DNA from: a virus
Direction: 5' to 3' (one strand)
Virus record (IMG/VR): IMGVR_UViG_3300009527_000010
Span: 1-40,737 of that record
Length of the DNA: 40,737 nt
Positions 6,965-14,607 of this stretch are shown one piece after another (the first letter of the stretch is position 1; the number at the start of each line of letters is the position of its first letter). The notes below the pieces were generated by a model. It saw nothing but the letters and a program-made list of their open reading frames with translations, was not told the DNA's origin and searched no databases. A program made the translations under genes and the position numbers.

Positions 6965-8526
6965 TAGACAAAATCAATTGTAATGTTGGCCAACTCTTTT
7001 TTGCATAAATCAATGGCATGATTTGCTCTTTCAGCGCCCTTCTTGCCTGCTTCCGACTTCATGGTAGAAACATCAACTTTTAGGGCATCAATATTTTGCA
7101 CCAATGCCTTCAGGATTTCTCCATCCGGACGCATTTTCTTCAACTCCTGAGCGCGAAGTTTCTCGCTCTGGTGCTTTTGCTCAAACACCAATCTATTCTT
7201 TGCATCGAACACATTAGAAGCGTGAGCGCTACAACCTGCAAGAATTTGGCTAAAGTCTTCTGGACCCGCCTCTCTAATCTCAGTGAAACTCACTACCATA
7301 CTGAGCGATTTGACTCCCAATTTTTCATCACCGACAAACAGCAGTGCAATCTCTTCACCGCGTTCAACGAATCCAAGGGCTCGCAAGTTTGCACAGCGGT
7401 CTTCAAACTGCTTTTGCTTCGCCTCCTTTTCTTCGCTCTCGATACGGATCAGTTCAATCTCCTGGTTGTACTCATCAGATTTTGCCTGAGCTGTTGCAAG
7501 CATCAAAGTCCATGCATCCTCTTCGCTTTCGAATATTTCGGTTTTAGTGAAAACCTGATTGGTACCATCGAGGTAGTACCCCTCTCCTATCAAGGAGAAT
7601 CCAAGATTTGTGAGTGCTAGATGACGATTGTTGCCGCGATCGCGCTTGATCTGCACTTGAGCGGCATCAATACGCTTTTGCTCTTCTGCTTGCTCCTGTT
7701 GCTTGCGCTCGAACTCCTCTATCTTTTTCTTTTCAGCTATGTGCAAATCAGACAAGTCACTGTGAAGGGCGTTGAACTCTTCAACTGACAACAGAAACAA
7801 CTGCTCTTCTGTAAGTGTTGTTTCGAATCGAGCGCGACTAAACACACCAGACTCTTCATTATAAAACATACCGAGCTGATTGATCTCAGACTTGCGTTTA
7901 CTCATAAGATCTGCTTTGGCCTTTTCCTTTGCCATGTCAGCAGCAATGATATTGGCCTGATCTATCCAGCGGTTAAACTCATCCTCCTTGAAATCGCACA
8001 CGTCATTCATGTGGATCGCATGTTCACCAATGAAATAACTTTGGCCTTTGATTACGGCTCCCGTTTCATCAATTCTAGTGCAACGATCATTGATCTTTTT
8101 GTCTTCCAAGTCCTGAAGGCGCTTTTTCTCTTCGCGCTCAAGCTGCTCGAAATTGGCCTGTTCTGCTTGCAGATAATCTTCGATTTCAGTTAACTCTTCA
8201 ACCCATTCAGCAACGCCTGCTTTTACCCGGTTGATGATCTCCTTTGGTGTCTCAAGGATTTCCTTTTCACGTCTTTGAATAGCTAAACGCAATTGCTTAA
8301 CACGCTTGCGCTCCGTATCTATCAACTTGTAACCACCCTTGTCTGCAAGCCCTTGAATCTTTAAAGATTTCAATGCTTGCAATTCGGCAAGTTGATCTTT
8401 GTTGATGGGCAATGAAGATAGATTCGCTTGGATAAGCGTTTCATTTGCCTCTTTGATTTGCTGCTCCATCTCTGGAGTAAGGATCACGACCTCTGTCGCT
8501 TCCTGAATTTGTAATTCTTGTGCCAT
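6964..8526 (-). CDS. Large coiled-coil protein (DUF1351-like)
   Basis: 520 residues, dominated by charged helices. Residues about 40-110 (DQLAELQALKSLKIQGLADKGGY, then RKRVKQLRLAIQRREKEIL) resemble the DUF1351-type phage proteins that accompany recombination genes. Further coiled coil lies around 130-150 and 255-290, with a C-terminal SMVVSFTEIREAGPEDF region. No catalytic motif is seen. It is the first gene after an operator repeat (8564-8586) and has the GATTTATGTGA leader (8528-8538). It may scaffold the SNF2 helicase, whose start overlaps its stop. Family assignment is moderate. Confidence 0.6.
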   Translation of the reverse strand: MAQELQIQEATEVVILTPEMEQQIKEANETLIQANLSSLPINKDQLAELQALKSLKIQGLADKGGYKLIDTERKRVKQLRLAIQRREKEILETPKEIINRVKAGVAEWVEELTEIEDYLQAEQANFEQLEREEKKRLQDLEDKKINDRCTRIDETGAVIKGQSYFIGEHAIHMNDVCDFKEDEFNRWIDQANIIAADMAKEKAKADLMSKRKSEINQLGMFYNEESGVFSRARFETTLTEEQLFLLSVEEFNALHSDLSDLHIAEKKKIEEFERKQQEQAEEQKRIDAAQVQIKRDRGNNRHLALTNLGFSLIGEGYYLDGTNQVFTKTEIFESEEDAWTLMLATAQAKSDEYNQEIELIRIESEEKEAKQKQFEDRCANLRALGFVERGEEIALLFVGDEKLGVKSLSMVVSFTEIREAGPEDFSQILAGCSAHASNVFDAKNRLVFEQKHQSEKLRAQELKKMRPDGEILKALVQNIDALKVDVSTMKSEAGKKGAERANHAIDLCKKELANITIDFV

Positions 8527-8563
8527 TGATTTATGTGAATTTTAAATTTACTCGACAAATATA

Positions 8564-8601
8564 TATGCAAATTAAATCAAATTACAATTAATTTGCATAT
8601 A
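8564..8601 (-). promoter_or_regulatory. Operator-like repeat with inverted second copy
   Basis: 8564-8586 carries the element TAATTTGATTTAATTTGCAT in transcription direction. It is followed by an inverted half-site TAATTTGCATATA on the plus strand at 8589-8601. The element is 37 nt upstream of the ATG at 8526 and just downstream of the tRNA-like gene, so a promoter for the helicase operon probably starts here. Confidence 0.55.
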
Positions 8602-8613
8602 TTTTCAAAATTG

Positions 8614-8672
8614 CGGTGTGGGGCAGACTCGAACTGCCGACCTGAAGCTCTAACCATCTGAGCTACCACACC
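8614..8672 (-). tRNA. tRNA-like gene lacking the anticodon arm (59 nt)
   Basis: Read on the minus strand from 8672: acceptor GGTGTGG, TA, D-arm GCTC-AGATGGTTA-GAGC, then only TTC, variable loop AGGTC, T-arm GGCAG-TTCGAGT-CTGCC, acceptor CCACACC, discriminator G. All three remaining stems pair perfectly. The 17-nt anticodon arm (positions 27-43) is absent, so no amino-acid identity can be read, and CCA is not encoded. It could be a fresh deletion pseudogene or a functional tRNA mimic. Perfect pairing of every other stem argues against long decay. Confidence 0.65.
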
Positions 8673-8860
8673 CACCATGGGCACTGTTCTATCTCACTGA
8701 GAATTCCCGGTCATCTGGCGCTGTACCGGAGCTTTCGAACAACACCTCACATCTATATCATTGGCCCTCCCTATACTTGTTGCAATCAAGTCAGAACCAA
8801 TTTTCATCCCTAGAAAATAAAAACTGATCTCTTCAGGAGGGCCCCCTTCACTAAAATGTC
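8673..8860 (-). ncRNA. Structured non-coding stretch upstream of the tRNA-like gene
   Basis: No supported ORF. In minus-strand sense GGCCCTCC near 8834 can pair with GGAGGGCC near 8761, enclosing a hairpin ACTTG-ATTGCAA-CAAGT. CCGGT and ACCGG form a second stem around 8705-8730. A short CTGA-TCAG stem followed by TTTTTATTTT (about 8812-8830) could terminate the operon above. CCGGGAATTCTCAGTGAGATAGAAC (as CCGGGAATTCTC and AGTGAGATAGAAC) around 8680-8710 looks like a decayed tRNA 5' half. This is either a small RNA or a degraded tRNA cluster, at low confidence. Confidence 0.3.
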
Positions 8861-9574
8861 TTATGAGAAGATTATTGGCAATTCAGCCAATGCCTCCACT
8901 ACTTTGTTCAGTTCTTTTTCAGCCTGCTCTTCCTCAAGAAGCATCATTGGAACGCTTTCCAAATAGAATCTTGGGGATCCACTTTCAAGGGAAACCAATA
9001 CATCGATTGTGGTCGATGTTGGTTGAACTCCTTGCCACGGAGTCACGAGCAATGAGATCTCCTTCTGCATATTGGTTTCCACGTTAAGGTGAGCTGAATT
9101 GGCAATCTTGCCTCGCTGGTCATCAGCTTTCTTGGATTCACCTTCAACCTTCATTGTGAAGTTGCGAAGGGAATTCAAGGTGTCTCGATAATCCTGAGTT
9201 GATTCGAAAAGGTGTGGGCGCTTGCGTAGAAGCATTTCCAAATCCTTTTCAGAGTGCTTTACAGTGGTATTGATTCCAAGTTCTTTGTAGTCCTTGTTCT
9301 TAACCAGCGCCCCTTTGATAGAAATAGTCTCTTCAACTATCTCTTTTTGCAATTGCAGTTCCACTGTGCGTTCACCTTCATTGACCAACAGCAACGAATT
9401 CTTAGGATCAATTTGAATCCCTGCTGCTTTGCGTTTTTGAAAGTAATCAATGACACTAGCCAATGTACCGGTCAAAGAATAACCTTTCGGCTGGCGAATA
9501 ATTGACGCCTGCCCTTCACGGATAACAATCTCCCTTGTTTCTCCATCCATGATGTTCAATTCGATCTTTTCCAT
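8861..9574 (-). CDS. Hypothetical phage protein, 237 aa
   Basis: It begins MEKIELNIMDGETREIVIREGQA and ends PMMLLEEEQAEKELNKVVEALAELPIIFS. The C-terminal half contains NMQKEISLLVTPWQGVQPTSTTIDVLV and SGSPRFYLESVPM, β-rich strands seen in conserved proteins of phage recombination operons (DUF2303-like is possible). I cannot assign a function. It lies between a coiled-coil gene (4 nt away) and the structured non-coding stretch. Confidence 0.6.
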   Translation of the reverse strand: MEKIELNIMDGETREIVIREGQASIIRQPKGYSLTGTLASVIDYFQKRKAAGIQIDPKNSLLLVNEGERTVELQLQKEIVEETISIKGALVKNKDYKELGINTTVKHSEKDLEMLLRKRPHLFESTQDYRDTLNSLRNFTMKVEGESKKADDQRGKIANSAHLNVETNMQKEISLLVTPWQGVQPTSTTIDVLVSLESGSPRFYLESVPMMLLEEEQAEKELNKVVEALAELPIIFS

Positions 9575-9577
9575 TGA

Positions 9578-9949
9578 TTAGGCTGTTTTGTGACGCATCG
9601 AGACAACCGTTGCATCGTTATCAATAGTGAGTTGACGTTCGTTTGGCATGAGGCGTCTTTGGTCCACCATTTCACCTCCGTCAACAGAGTAATACTCCAT
9701 CATGTTTGTGGCATAGTTTGGACGTGGCTCAACCTCCACATCGCGCATCTCAGATTTGCTACGAATGTTTTCGAGCATTTCTTTTTGCACTGATTTGAGG
9801 CTCTTAACCTGCTTTTTGAAGCCGTCTGATGTGATCTTTGCTTCGTTTTCGACCGTCTCAAGGTCTTGCGCTACTTCCGTGAAGCGTGCGTTCACTGCAT
9901 TCAGTTCATCATCTGAATAGCGGTGGATAATCGTTCTTAATTCTGACAT
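9578..9949 (-). CDS. Hypothetical coiled-coil protein, 123 aa
   Basis: The N-terminal 65 residues are a coiled coil (NARFTEVAQDLETVENEAKI, KKQVKSLKSVQKEMLENIRS). The C-terminal part is polar (MMEYYSVDGGEMVDQRRLMPNERQLTI). It is not recognised. It starts 27 nt after a strong hairpin (9977-10004) that follows the exonuclease gene and overlaps nothing, so its expression may be set by that hairpin. Confidence 0.6.
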   Translation of the reverse strand: MSELRTIIHRYSDDELNAVNARFTEVAQDLETVENEAKITSDGFKKQVKSLKSVQKEMLENIRSKSEMRDVEVEPRPNYATNMMEYYSVDGGEMVDQRRLMPNERQLTIDNDATVVSMRHKTA

Positions 9950-9976
9950 AATTAAAATTGTTGGGGGTTATAATTA

Positions 9977-10004
9977 GCACCCCTACTCAATTGAATAGGG
10001 GTGC
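9977..10004 (-). terminator. Strong hairpin between exonuclease and coiled-coil genes
   Basis: A 28-nt near-perfect palindrome GCACCCCTA..TAGGGGTGC with CTCAATTGAA in the centre, 6 nt after the exonuclease stop. No U-tract follows on the minus strand (TAATTATAACCCCC), so it may be an attenuator, processing site or mRNA 3' stabiliser and not a full terminator. Confidence 0.4.
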
Positions 10005-10010
10005 ATTGGT

Positions 10011-11141
10011 TTACTCTTCGATGTCCATTGGATCAACTTCCTTTTGAATCCAATAAGGCAACTCCATTTGAATGATCCCATAATGGCCAGCCTCTGCATA
10101 AGCGTCAAAACCAGGGAATAGTTTTTTATCAAATGCTTCTGAAACTGTCTGCATCGCATGGTCATATCTCATTCTACCTGCATGAAGGTCACTTGGATTC
10201 CACCAAAAGACTGCGAGCAAATAAGGAGGCTCTGTTTGAAGCATTACCATGATGGTTGCATTGAACTTGCGACCAGTGATGTCCGTTGCAACCTTTTGGT
10301 ACATTGCTTCCGAAACATGGTAGCCATAGGACGCACAATCAAGCTCAAATTTGCCCTTTGTCGCAGCCTTAGTGGTCTTTACAGAGATAATTGCGTTAAC
10401 GCCAATGTTCTCTTCGATATTGAATGCATCAGGGCGAATTTTCACGTCCAATCCTGTTTCAGCATCCACACCATAGAAACTCACTTCTGCTTTTGCACCT
10501 GCAAATATTTTTTGCAGAATACCACCCCCATAGGTTGTGTAATTGCGCTTCAACCATTTGATGACTTGAAAATGTCCATCCTCAACAGACTTGTACTTGG
10601 ATTGCGCTTTCAATTGTTTGATGTATTCGCGCTTACCATCCATCTTAGTGATGTCTAGCCCGAGCAACTCCACTTCAGTTTGAGCGCTAGCCTTGATAAA
10701 CTTGTTTGATTTGGCTTCCCAAAAATCAACATGGGTCTGTACACCTTCCTTCGTGTTCAGTGGCGCATCAGGCTCAACAATAACTAGATCGAACAACTCA
10801 GGCTCTAGGAAAGCCATGTGAGCGAACGTACCGAGCTCGAAATGCTTCTTTGTGCCCTTTTCTGTTCTGTCATTCATGTAGAACCAAAAATGCTGTGGAG
10901 ACTTTAGGGCTTCCTTTATCGCGCTTGAACTGATCGCTTTGGTAGCCAAATACTTTTCCATTGGCTCTTCCAAAACTCGACCATTCACACTCATTTCGGC
11001 CAAATTGATTTCAATGCGTTCATCTGAAGCATTGATACGATCCAACATATCTTCGATGTTGGCGTAGTCAGCGAAATCGAAGGCGAGGGGGTTTAATTCC
11101 TCGCCTACGACCGCACTGTTTAAGTCAGGCATTGTAGTCAT
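10011..11141 (-). CDS. RecE/exonuclease VIII-like PD-(D/E)XK protein
   Basis: 376 residues. The fold pattern matches the DUF3799/RecE-type exonucleases: SPQHFWFYMN and LGTFAHMAFLEP (H108), EVSFYGVD (E219), RPDAF (D238), then IISVKTT (K255) and a Tyr-rich helix SYGYHVSEAMY. These enzymes degrade 5' ends to feed single-strand annealing. The usual D/E two residues before the lysine is a serine (S253), so activity may be altered. It follows the 159-aa gene with overlapping stop and start, consistent with a recombination pair. Confidence 0.75.
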   Translation of the reverse strand: MTTMPDLNSAVVGEELNPLAFDFADYANIEDMLDRINASDERIEINLAEMSVNGRVLEEPMEKYLATKAISSSAIKEALKSPQHFWFYMNDRTEKGTKKHFELGTFAHMAFLEPELFDLVIVEPDAPLNTKEGVQTHVDFWEAKSNKFIKASAQTEVELLGLDITKMDGKREYIKQLKAQSKYKSVEDGHFQVIKWLKRNYTTYGGGILQKIFAGAKAEVSFYGVDAETGLDVKIRPDAFNIEENIGVNAIISVKTTKAATKGKFELDCASYGYHVSEAMYQKVATDITGRKFNATIMVMLQTEPPYLLAVFWWNPSDLHAGRMRYDHAMQTVSEAFDKKLFPGFDAYAEAGHYGIIQMELPYWIQKEVDPMDIEE

Positions 11142-11620
11142 TACTCAACGCCCTCCCCAACAACTTCTGTTGCAATCATCAATGGTTTGATTGACCAATT
11201 GTCAGATGAAAAAGCATTGCTTTTGTTGCGCTTTTTTCCAAGGTACTTAATCTCGAAAGGCATACCATTCTGAGCGTTGATTGATTCCAATGCACCTACC
11301 AAGCGCTTAGATCCATTGCTCACTGATTTCACCTCTCCATTAGAGTTTTCAAGAAAAAAGGCACAATCCAATGGAATTACTTTTGATGGATCTTGTTGGT
11401 CAACAACGTTGCGTGGAGCAATACGAACGAAATACATTCGCTTTGTTTCGCCACTCTGCTCTGGTGTCCAATAGTCACTCATTAAGTCAACCGGTGCAAC
11501 TTGTGCATCATTCAATGATGGGATTGATGTTTGAAGATCTACGACTTGAAAGCCGCTTTCTGTTTTTGTAGCCCGTACTACTTCCTTCGACACGGGCGAC
11601 TTTTGATTTTGTTTTGCCAT
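11141..11620 (-). CDS. First early-operon protein, possible recombination partner (159 aa)
   Basis: Not firmly recognised. It begins MAKQNQKSPVSKEVVRATK. The body is β-rich (KRMYFVRIAPRNVVDQQDPS, IPLDCAFFLE, FEIKYLGKKRNKS), which would suit an OB-fold-like single-strand DNA-binding partner of the exonuclease downstream. That is an inference from position and composition. It has the leader GATTTATGTGA at 11623-11633 and lies directly behind the operator cluster, so it is the first gene of the leftward early transcript. Confidence 0.55.
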   Translation of the reverse strand: MAKQNQKSPVSKEVVRATKTESGFQVVDLQTSIPSLNDAQVAPVDLMSDYWTPEQSGETKRMYFVRIAPRNVVDQQDPSKVIPLDCAFFLENSNGEVKSVSNGSKRLVGALESINAQNGMPFEIKYLGKKRNKSNAFSSDNWSIKPLMIATEVVGEGVE

Positions 11621-11647
11621 TTGATTTATGTGAATTAATAAATTTAC

Positions 11648-11720
11648 TATGCAAATATAGTCTAATTAAATCAAATTGCAAGTTATTTGCATATTTATTA
11701 TGCAAATTATGTCTAATTGT
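11648..11720. promoter_or_regulatory. Divergent control region with clustered operator repeats
   Basis: Between the leftward early operon and the rightward repressor there are at least three copies of the phage-wide element: 11648-11668, 11666-11680 (overlapping) and 11699-11720. An inverted TTATTTGCATA lies at 11683-11693. Two copies share ATGCAAAT(A/T)A and GTCTAATT. This is the densest cluster in the window and lies where lambdoid phages hold their operators. TAACTTTTATATAACTATCTTTG at 11722-11744 (as TAACTTTTATATAACT and ATCTTTG) may hold the repressor promoter. Confidence 0.6.
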
Positions 11721-11762
11721 TAATAACTTTTATATAACTATCTTTGCCAAAACACATAAATC

Positions 11763-12206
11763 ATGGCAAGGCTCCCGAACAACCCAAAGATTAGAAAAGA
11801 AATTATTGAAGGCAGGAAGGCACAAGCAAAGCGACTTGAGCAATTTGTCGCTCATAGCGGAAAAGGCAGTGTGCATAACATGATTAATTCGCTAGGTCAA
11901 AATTCATACTATGATATGTATCGAAAGATGGTGACTGGTAATCGAAACTTCTCTCCTGACTTTTTGAAGGACTTGACTAAGTATGATCCAAAATTAAATA
12001 TGGAATGGTTGCTCACTGGTGAGGGGTATATGATGGTATCAGATCAAACCAGCGCGATAACCCAAAAGGATATCGCACCGCCAAAGCAAATTGCAGCTGA
12101 TGCAACATCTGGAAATTATGGAAACGAATATTCAATGCCCGACAACTCAATGGCACCAAATATCATTAAAGGAGATATTTTGACTTATTCGACCCTGAAC
12201 GCTTGA
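11763..12206 (+). CDS. Phage repressor, HTH plus start of S24-like domain (frame interrupted)
   Basis: 147 residues in this frame. It has an N-terminal XRE-like HTH region (KRLEQFVAHSGKGSVHNMINSLG, SYYDMYRKMVTGNRN) and the typical Bacteroidetes phage repressor signature NMEWLLTGEGYM near residues 79-90. The start of an S24/LexA-like domain follows, with the nucleophile motif PDNSMAP and KGDIL. The frame stops at TGA 12204-12206, while the rest of the domain continues one base later. The start follows a CACATAAATC leader (11753-11762). The product probably binds the repeats at 11648-11720. Confidence 0.8.
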   Translation: MARLPNNPKIRKEIIEGRKAQAKRLEQFVAHSGKGSVHNMINSLGQNSYYDMYRKMVTGNRNFSPDFLKDLTKYDPKLNMEWLLTGEGYMMVSDQTSAITQKDIAPPKQIAADATSGNYGNEYSMPDNSMAPNIIKGDILTYSTLNA

Positions 12207-12393
12207 TCTACCTGTTTACGGTGAACTGTTCTTAATCCAAACTAAAACAGCCAAATTCGTAAGGATTCTTTGGCACGAAGGAGATAGATACCTTTTAAGT
12301 CCGTTCGATAAAGCTCGCAGTGCTGAAATTTATCTAAATCAAAACGAAGTTATTTCGCTGCACCCTATTCGCAGAATCACCAGAAATTTATAA
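12205..12393 (+). pseudogene. Out-of-frame C-terminal half of the repressor S24-like domain
   Basis: From GAT at 12205 to TAA at 12391-12393 the +1 frame reads DLPVYGELFLIQTKTAKFVRILW and continues EGDRYLLSPFDKA to an end at IRRITRNL. This is the normal second half of a LexA/S24 C-terminal domain. Skipping one base (12204) joins it directly to the upstream part. The usual catalytic lysine position appears to be arginine (KFVRIL), so even a joined protein might not self-cleave. Single-base indel, sequencing error or recoding cannot be told apart here. Confidence 0.6.
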
Positions 12394-12429
12394 TTGATTG
12401 TGTCACCTTGGTGTCACCGGTACCGAAAT

Positions 12430-12471
12430 AAAAAAGAGCAATGTATTGATTATCAATGTATTGCTCTTTTT
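12430..12471. terminator. Bidirectional intrinsic terminator
   Basis: The stem AAAAAAGAGCAAT / ATTGCTCTTTTT is extended by ATTGA-TTA-TCAAT, with A and T runs at the two ends, so it can work on both strands. It follows the repressor remnant. It also lies 3' to the tRNA-like att core on the minus strand, where it could end the tRNA transcript after integration. Confidence 0.75.
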
Positions 12472-12504
12472 GTTTGTGCCCAGGACTGGGCTCAAACCTT
12501 GATT

Positions 12505-12587
12505 TAATTTGATTCAATTTAGTAGTAAAATTGCGCCATTTCCATACTTTTACGCCTGTGCAACTTTAATTTGATTTAATTCTTTTA
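12505..12587 (+). promoter_or_regulatory. Two operator-like repeats upstream of integrase
   Basis: TAATTTGATTCAATTTAGTA at 12505-12524 and TAATTTGATTTAATTCTTTT at 12568-12587 carry the 10-bp spaced half-sites, here on the plus strand and so again facing the downstream gene (integrase). The second half-sites are weaker than elsewhere. Confidence 0.4.
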
Positions 12588-12625
12588 CAATTTCGTGTCA
12601 CCATTGGTGTCACCATTTTTAGATT

Positions 12626-13819
12626 ATGGCGAATGTTTCCTTCTACCTCAAGAACCTAAGTTCCAAAAATACCGATAAATCAAAGCGGTACCGGCTTTAT
12701 GTGGATATAATTCAAAGCAGGAAGGATCGGGCCCGTTACCCATCTCCTTTTAAGTTGCTGGCATCAGAATGGAACTCAACAAAGCAGGAGATCAAGTTGA
12801 TCAGCCCACATTACAAAGTGGTCCATGATTACATGGTAGAGATTCGAAATGAGGTGCATATAAGGTTCACGGAGCACAAAGAATGGCAATTTGAACGCAT
12901 CATTTCAACTTATTTCAACACCTCCAAGCATCCCTCTCAAAATACAGTTCTGATTGCTTTTGAGGAATTTCTTGATAGTAATAAGAAACTATTGACTGAT
13001 CAGACATTGAGAAGGCACAACCTCATCCGGGCTCAACTTATTCACCCTGAATTTCCAAAATACGACTTGTCATTTTTTGACAAGTTGATTCAGTTTTACA
13101 TTGATAAGGAGAGAGTTAACGAACACATTCAAGGAATCCTGAAGATTTACAAGACCTTTTTTAATTGGGCTGAACGAAGGGGGTACAACCCAAACAATAT
13201 CTTCAAGAAGCATAAAATAGGCTTTGGCACCAATTTCAACAAAGAGATCATCACATTGACTGAGCAGGAAATTCAGTCCATGGCCTCTTTAGACCTTGAT
13301 CCTTCTAAGAACTACATTCGAAACATATTCCTTTTGGCTTGCTATTCAGGAGCGCGAATGAGTGATGTGCTCAGATTAGATGCATCGCAGGTAAGTGATG
13401 ATGCATGGGAATTCGAAGCGTTTAAGACCAGGAGACATAAAGTACCAATCAAAATACCTTTCCTTGGGTGGTGTGCAAGCGCCAAAATCTACATCGACAA
13501 AATATTGCAGGAGCGGTTTGTGTTTGCTGAACCATATATCAATCGCGCTATTAAGCAAATCGCAAAACAAGCTGGTATAGATACCCCTATGCGCATTACC
13601 CGGATGAGCGGTAAAAATCAGATTGTTACAACACTGCCCAAATATGAATTCATCAGCTTTCATACCGGTAGGCGCACCTTTATTTCGAACCTAGTCAATC
13701 GTGGCGTTCCTGCATTTGTGGCCATGAAAATCACTGGTATCTCAATGATAAAAACGATGCTCAAATACACAAATACAGTGGAAGATGATGTTACTCGTGA
13801 ATTGAAGCGAATGCTATGA
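12626..13819 (+). CDS. int: Tyrosine recombinase (phage integrase)
   Basis: 397 residues, with the SAM-like N-terminal region and catalytic domain typical of Bacteroidetes integrases. Catalytic residues visible are R244 (SGARMSD), K267 (FKTRR), H346 and R349 (FHTGRR) and the nucleophile Y381 (LKYTN). The usual second histidine (GH) is isoleucine at 372 (TGISMIKT), a tolerated but unusual change. It catalyses integration at the adjacent attP. Its last 6 bases overlap the end of the convergent minus-strand gene. Confidence 0.92.
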   Translation: MANVSFYLKNLSSKNTDKSKRYRLYVDIIQSRKDRARYPSPFKLLASEWNSTKQEIKLISPHYKVVHDYMVEIRNEVHIRFTEHKEWQFERIISTYFNTSKHPSQNTVLIAFEEFLDSNKKLLTDQTLRRHNLIRAQLIHPEFPKYDLSFFDKLIQFYIDKERVNEHIQGILKIYKTFFNWAERRGYNPNNIFKKHKIGFGTNFNKEIITLTEQEIQSMASLDLDPSKNYIRNIFLLACYSGARMSDVLRLDASQVSDDAWEFEAFKTRRHKVPIKIPFLGWCASAKIYIDKILQERFVFAEPYINRAIKQIAKQAGIDTPMRITRMSGKNQIVTTLPKYEFISFHTGRRTFISNLVNRGVPAFVAMKITGISMIKTMLKYTNTVEDDVTRELKRML

Positions 13820-14074
13820 TGTTGGTTTTGCTTTCCTTGATTTGCGCCTAGACCGCTTTTGCTTCCAAGATTCAAACTTCTTTTTAGCCAGCTCAAAGAG
13901 GTACTCCCCTAATTTTTTCGCAATTACACCTAAAAAACCTGAAGCCACTGCCATGATTAAAGGTAGGTAAACGTCTGAAAAAAACAAGCGGCTAACCACC
14001 CCAATAATTGCGGAGCAGATGAATACAGGTATGTTGGATGAATCGTCTATATGGTGCATAAGCCGTAGTTGCAT
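13814..14074 (-). CDS. Small membrane protein, possible holin
   Basis: 86 residues starting MQLRLMHHIDDSS. Two hydrophobic segments (about 16-32, IPVFICSAIIGVVSRLFF, and 35-52, LPLIMAVASGFLGVIA) are followed by a very basic tail (KKKFESWKQKRSRRKSRKA). Size, two TM helices and basic C-terminus fit a small holin, and the endolysin and spanin-like genes are in the same late operon. The function is inferred. It is the last gene of the late transcript. Confidence 0.55.
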   Translation of the reverse strand: MQLRLMHHIDDSSNIPVFICSAIIGVVSRLFFSDVYLPLIMAVASGFLGVIAKKLGEYLFELAKKKFESWKQKRSRRKSRKAKPTS

Positions 14075-14079
14075 GGTGG

Positions 14080-14607
14080 TTATTTTTCAATTATGAAATC
14101 TGTTGGTTTATCAAAGCTCAGGAATTTCGATTCAACAAGTGAAGCGATAATGAAATGACGCATTTTGATCTTGGACCTAGTGAACATATTCGCGTCTTCT
14201 CCCTCATAATTCTCCAAATCGGTTATGAAGCACTCAAATTTTTCTTTGAGTCCAGATATAGGTAAAGGCATTTCTATTTCATCTTTGATAGCGAAATAGC
14301 GCACGCTAGCCAATGCTGCTCCATAATCAGCAAGCAAAAGTGGCTGCAATTCCAACCTTAACTCATCCCTTGTTTGCGCCAAAGCCATTCTTGTGTTGAA
14401 ATTGCTTACTGAACTAGTAACTACTGCTGCTGCCAGTGCATTTTCAGCATCGACTATCTGTTGTTGGAGCGCGATTGTTTCAGCGGTTAATGGATCCTGA
14501 TATCTTACCATATCCTCTATGGAGAAATTCTCCATCCGTATAATCACATCGTACAAATCAACGCTGTCAATTGTAGGTATGCTTATTTTATGTGTAAGTC
14601 TAATCAT
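14080..14607 (-). CDS. Fibre-associated hypothetical protein, 175 aa
   Basis: Start at ATG 14605-14607 (MIRLTHKISIPTIDS), which overlaps the fibre stop (ATGA). A longer in-frame extension would run inside the fibre gene. A central Ala/Gln-rich helix (ETIALQQQIVDAENALAAAVV) is followed by a C-terminal region with KMRHFIIASLVESKFLSF. It is not recognised. Its position directly after the receptor-binding candidate suggests a fibre chaperone or attachment accessory, as inference. Confidence 0.55.
   Translation of the reverse strand: MIRLTHKISIPTIDSVDLYDVIIRMENFSIEDMVRYQDPLTAETIALQQQIVDAENALAAAVVTSSVSNFNTRMALAQTRDELRLELQPLLLADYGAALASVRYFAIKDEIEMPLPISGLKEKFECFITDLENYEGEDANMFTRSKIKMRHFIIASLVESKFLSFDKPTDFIIEK

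Larger units (their letters stand above)
12400..12614 (+). other. Probable attP region with tRNA-derived core
   Basis: The core is at about 12477-12499. Its minus strand reads GGTTTGAGCCCAGTCCTGGG then CA, matching the 3' end of a tRNA (half T-arm GG-TTTGAGC-CCAGT, acceptor CCTGGGC, discriminator A). The core is flanked by paired GTGTCACC repeats, at 12400-12407 and 12411-12418 on one side and at 12595-12602 and 12607-12614 on the other, which look like integrase arm sites. The integrase starts 12 nt further on. The acceptor suggests a tRNA-Leu target, an inference. Confidence 0.5.

Noticed and set aside
8614-8860. tmRNA
   Set aside because: No tag ORF and the D and T arms are contiguous as in a tRNA, unlike one- or two-piece tmRNA.
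12201-12207. RF2-like programmed +1 frameshift in the repressor
   Set aside because: The P-site GCT would have to re-pair on CTT, which is poor, and no stimulatory Shine-Dalgarno-like sequence is seen; an indel is simpler.
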